NCBI GenBank assembly: GCA_943914355.1
Contig: CALUBS010000008.1
Coordinates: forward strand, 21,620-85,619
Length of the DNA: 64,000 nt
Reading direction: 5' to 3'
DNA from: an uncultured Corynebacterium sp.
Lineage (GTDB): Bacteria; Actinomycetota; Actinomycetes; Mycobacteriales; Mycobacteriaceae
Shown: in pieces, positions 62,020 through 64,000 of the stretch
How positions within the stretch are numbered: the first letter of the stretch is position 1
How the letters are laid out: every line of letters begins with the position of its first letter
Notes under the pieces: generated by a model
Seen by the model: only the letters and a program-made list of their open reading frames with translations
Database searches by the model: none
Told to the model about the DNA's origin: nothing
Translations under genes and position numbers: made by a program

Positions 62020-63015
62020 ATGAGCCAGGTTATTCAATCTTTGCGACGAACCGTAATACCAGCGCCCATGGCGGGCGGGCCTACCACCGTGGATCTGGTG
62101 CGCGCTGCGCATCAGGCCGGCTCCTTTGGCACCCTGGGGCTCGGGTCTGCCAGCGTGGACTCCGCCCGCAGCCAGATCGATGCCTGCGCCGGCACCCCCT
62201 TCGGGGTGAACCTGTTTTGCCCGCAGGATCCATTAACACCCGAGCAATTGGCCGCCGCCGCGGAACTGGCCGCGGCCGAAGGTGCCACGCTGCCGGATCC
62301 CGATTATTCCTTCGGCTTCCATGACAAGCTCGAGCTGGCGCTCCAGGGCGGCGCGCGCGTCGTGTGGTCCATGTTCGGCACCTTTGACTCTGAGCAGCTT
62401 GCCCGCATCCACGCCGCTGGTGCCGAGGCTTGGACCACCGTCACCACGCCCGACGAGGCCCGCGCCGCCGCCACGCTGGGGGTGGACGCGCTGTGCATAC
62501 AAGGGCCCGCTGCCGGCGGGCACCGCGGCACGTGGGACCGCACGGCGCTTCCCGATGATCGACCCCTCCCAGATCTCATCGCCGCCGTCCACGAAGCCGT
62601 CCACGCGGTCGCACCGAACATTCCGCTGATTGCCGCAGGTGGGCTGCGCACGGCAGGAGAGGTAACCCAGGTTTTAAGCCTGCCCGGCGTGCTCGCCGCA
62701 TCGTGCGGCTCTGCCTTTTTGCTGACTAAAGAAGCCGGAACCAGTGACTACAACTGCAAGCTTATTCAGCGCGGCGGGGCCACCGTATCCACTCGCGCTT
62801 TTTCGGGGCGTCATGCCCGCGGTTTAGAGACCGACTACACCCGCGCCCACCCCGATATACCCCCGATATATCCCATGCTTAATTCCGTGCTCAAGGAACG
62901 CCGAGCGCAGCACGATGCCGCCGTAGCCTACTGTCTCGTAGGTGAGCCGGCGGCCAAAATCCGCGGGGGTAGTGTCGCAGACATTCTGGACTCCCTATGC
63001 CAAAACAAACACTGA
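62020..63015 (+). CDS. Nitronate monooxygenase / 2-nitropropane dioxygenase-like flavoprotein
   Basis: The TIM-barrel protein of 331 residues contains PAPMAGGPTTVDLVRAAHQAG near the N-terminus and the phosphate-binding IQGPAAGGHRG (His motif, about 166-176). The FMN site is PLIAAGGLRTAGEV (about 207-220), with AASCGSAFLLTKEAG next. These fit class I nitronate monooxygenases, which oxidise propionate-3-nitronate and other nitronates. It lies between pth (divergent) and gapB. Confidence 0.88.
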   Translation: MSQVIQSLRRTVIPAPMAGGPTTVDLVRAAHQAGSFGTLGLGSASVDSARSQIDACAGTPFGVNLFCPQDPLTPEQLAAAAELAAAEGATLPDPDYSFGFHDKLELALQGGARVVWSMFGTFDSEQLARIHAAGAEAWTTVTTPDEARAAATLGVDALCIQGPAAGGHRGTWDRTALPDDRPLPDLIAAVHEAVHAVAPNIPLIAAGGLRTAGEVTQVLSLPGVLAASCGSAFLLTKEAGTSDYNCKLIQRGGATVSTRAFSGRHARGLETDYTRAHPDIPPIYPMLNSVLKERRAQHDAAVAYCLVGEPAAKIRGGSVADILDSLCQNKH

Positions 63016-63078
63016 TACACGCTAAAATTTGGGGCGAAGATTGCTAGCCACCCCCGAAATAGAAATGGATGGAGCCTC

Positions 63079-64000
63079 GTGACTGCGAACGCACATATTG
63101 GACATGATGACTGGAACGAGCGTCTCGAATTGGCGCAACAGATGATTCCCCTCATCCACCAACTGCACCGCAATAACAACGTCGTCGCCACCATCTTCGG
63201 CCGCCCGCTGGTGGGGCAGACCGATATCGACATCATCAAGTCCCACCGCTACGGACGCCGCATTGCCCAGCGCCAGCTCTCCACGGCAGAAACCCTGCCC
63301 ATCCTGTCCGAACTAGCGGATATGAACCTAAGCTCCGCGTCCATCGACGTCGGACGCCTCCTCTTGGGCTTTGAAGAGTCGGGCGAAGATGACCTGCGCC
63401 GCTACCTCGAAGATGAACTCACGGAAATCGTCGGTGCCGGCGAGGACATCGACCCAACCGATGTCGTGCTCTACGGCTTTGGCCGCATCGGCCGCCTCCT
63501 TGCCCGCATCCTTGTCGCCCGCGAGGCCGCTTACGGCGGTGTGCGCCTGCGCGCGATCGTAGTGCGCAATAAGGGCGAAGGGGACATCATCAAGCGCGCC
63601 AGCCTCCTGCGCCGCGACTCCGTCCACGGCGCCTTCAACGGCACCATCAGCGTGGACGAGGAAGAACAGGTTATCTGGGCCAATGGCACCAAGATCCAGA
63701 TGATCTACGCCAATGACCCAGCCACGATCGATTACACCGAATACGGCATCAACAACGCCGTGCTGGTGGATAACACCGGTGTTTGGCGCGATAAGGAAGG
63801 CCTGTCCCAGCACCTGGAGGCCAAGGGCGTGGCCCGCGTGCTGCTGACCGCGCCGGGTAAGGGCGATATTAAAAACATCGTCTTTGGCATCAACGATTCC
63901 GCTATTACCGATGACGATAAGATCCTCTCCGCCGCATCGTGCACCACCAACGGCATCACCCCGGTGCTCAAGGTCATCAATGACCGCTACGGCGTGGCCC
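63079..64000 (+). CDS. gapB: GapB-type glyceraldehyde-3-phosphate dehydrogenase (3' end cut by window)
   Basis: The first 307 codons are visible. A helical N-terminal extension of about 125 residues precedes the NAD(P) motif YGFGRIGRL (about 132-140). The catalytic Cys288 lies in SAASCTTNGITPVLK. In C. glutamicum the extended GapB form is the gluconeogenic, NADPH-preferring enzyme, distinct from glycolytic GapA; the extension fits that assignment. The start is GTG 63079, with GGATGGAG upstream. The ATG at 63065 is in another frame. The C-terminal catalytic domain lies beyond the window end. Confidence 0.9.
   Translation, partial: MTANAHIGHDDWNERLELAQQMIPLIHQLHRNNNVVATIFGRPLVGQTDIDIIKSHRYGRRIAQRQLSTAETLPILSELADMNLSSASIDVGRLLLGFEESGEDDLRRYLEDELTEIVGAGEDIDPTDVVLYGFGRIGRLLARILVAREAAYGGVRLRAIVVRNKGEGDIIKRASLLRRDSVHGAFNGTISVDEEEQVIWANGTKIQMIYANDPATIDYTEYGINNAVLVDNTGVWRDKEGLSQHLEAKGVARVLLTAPGKGDIKNIVFGINDSAITDDDKILSAASCTTNGITPVLKVINDRYGVA

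Overview
The window is high-GC (roughly 58-60 %) actinobacterial chromosome, almost certainly from the genus Corynebacterium. The evidence is an AmtR nitrogen regulator next to the purine genes, a BetP-type betaine carrier beside a protein O-mannosyltransferase and rsmI, an Rpf2/RpfB resuscitation-promoting factor between tatD and ksgA, a GapB-type GAPDH with a long N-terminal extension, and the galU-moeA-like-rimJ-membrane protein block shared with mycobacteria. I see no rRNA, tRNA, CRISPR array, prophage or insertion sequence. The region reads as conserved chromosomal backbone with local insertions and losses.

Layout. 1-1.5 kb: a truncated secreted histidine acid phosphatase and a secreted M23 peptidase whose upstream region carries three in-phase GTAAC/GTCAC half-sites (possible MtrA box). 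1.9-7.7 kb: perM-like membrane gene, purN, purH, then two lipoproteins. 7.7-9.4 kb: amtR and a DUF294 protein. 9.7-11.7 kb: two divergent operons (rpmB-rpmG-rpsN-rpsR and rpmE2-rpmF) encoding a complete set of cysteine-poor, zinc-independent ribosomal protein forms. 11.8-18 kb: a GlpT-like transporter with a C-terminal frameshift and a DtxR-like box, the HtrA/PepD protease, MoaB/Mog, a small protein, MscL, a SAF protein and 5-FTHF cyclo-ligase. 18-23 kb: galU, glp (MoeA fold with lost catalytic residues), rimJ-like, the SepX/GlpR-like membrane protein, and tag on the other strand.

23.5-31 kb: DoxX, an anti-sigma-like zinc-finger membrane protein, pmt, rsmI, betP and metG. 31-36.6 kb: two tandem GNAT genes, tatD, rpf2, ksgA and ispE. 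36.7-46 kb: an AztD-like zinc lipoprotein, an ABC-F ATPase, an alpha/beta-hydrolase membrane protein, a small secreted protein, an ABM-family protein, a GC-rich compound palindrome and a 1,014-residue acyltransferase with an enormous disordered N-terminus. 46-54 kb: HAD phosphatase, enoyl-CoA hydratase/hydrolase, a DUF6882-like protein, an mmpL-tetR operon with a 17-bp operator-like palindrome, a membrane protein and a gamma carbonic anhydrase pair. 54-64 kb: patatin, AspT-like transporter, prfC, an SDR, ktrB-ktrA, pth, a nitronate monooxygenase-like protein, and the 5' two-thirds of gapB.

Functional themes are envelope growth and division (M23, PerM, Glp/GlpR, Rpf2, Pmt, MmpL, AT3 acyltransferase), osmotic and ion balance (BetP, MscL, KtrAB), and metal-limitation response (zinc-free ribosomal proteins, AztD-like protein, iron-box-like motif). 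The most interesting observations are: (1) the Glp/GlpR pair, in which the MoeA active site is eroded; (2) a short EGE(V/I)(V/I)E peptide shared by the acidic tails of PerM and GlpR; (3) the triple MtrA-like repeat; (4) the DtxR-like box and frameshift at the GlpT-like gene, which sits where mycobacteria and C. glutamicum carry a two-component system; and (5) the large palindrome at 42.85 kb.
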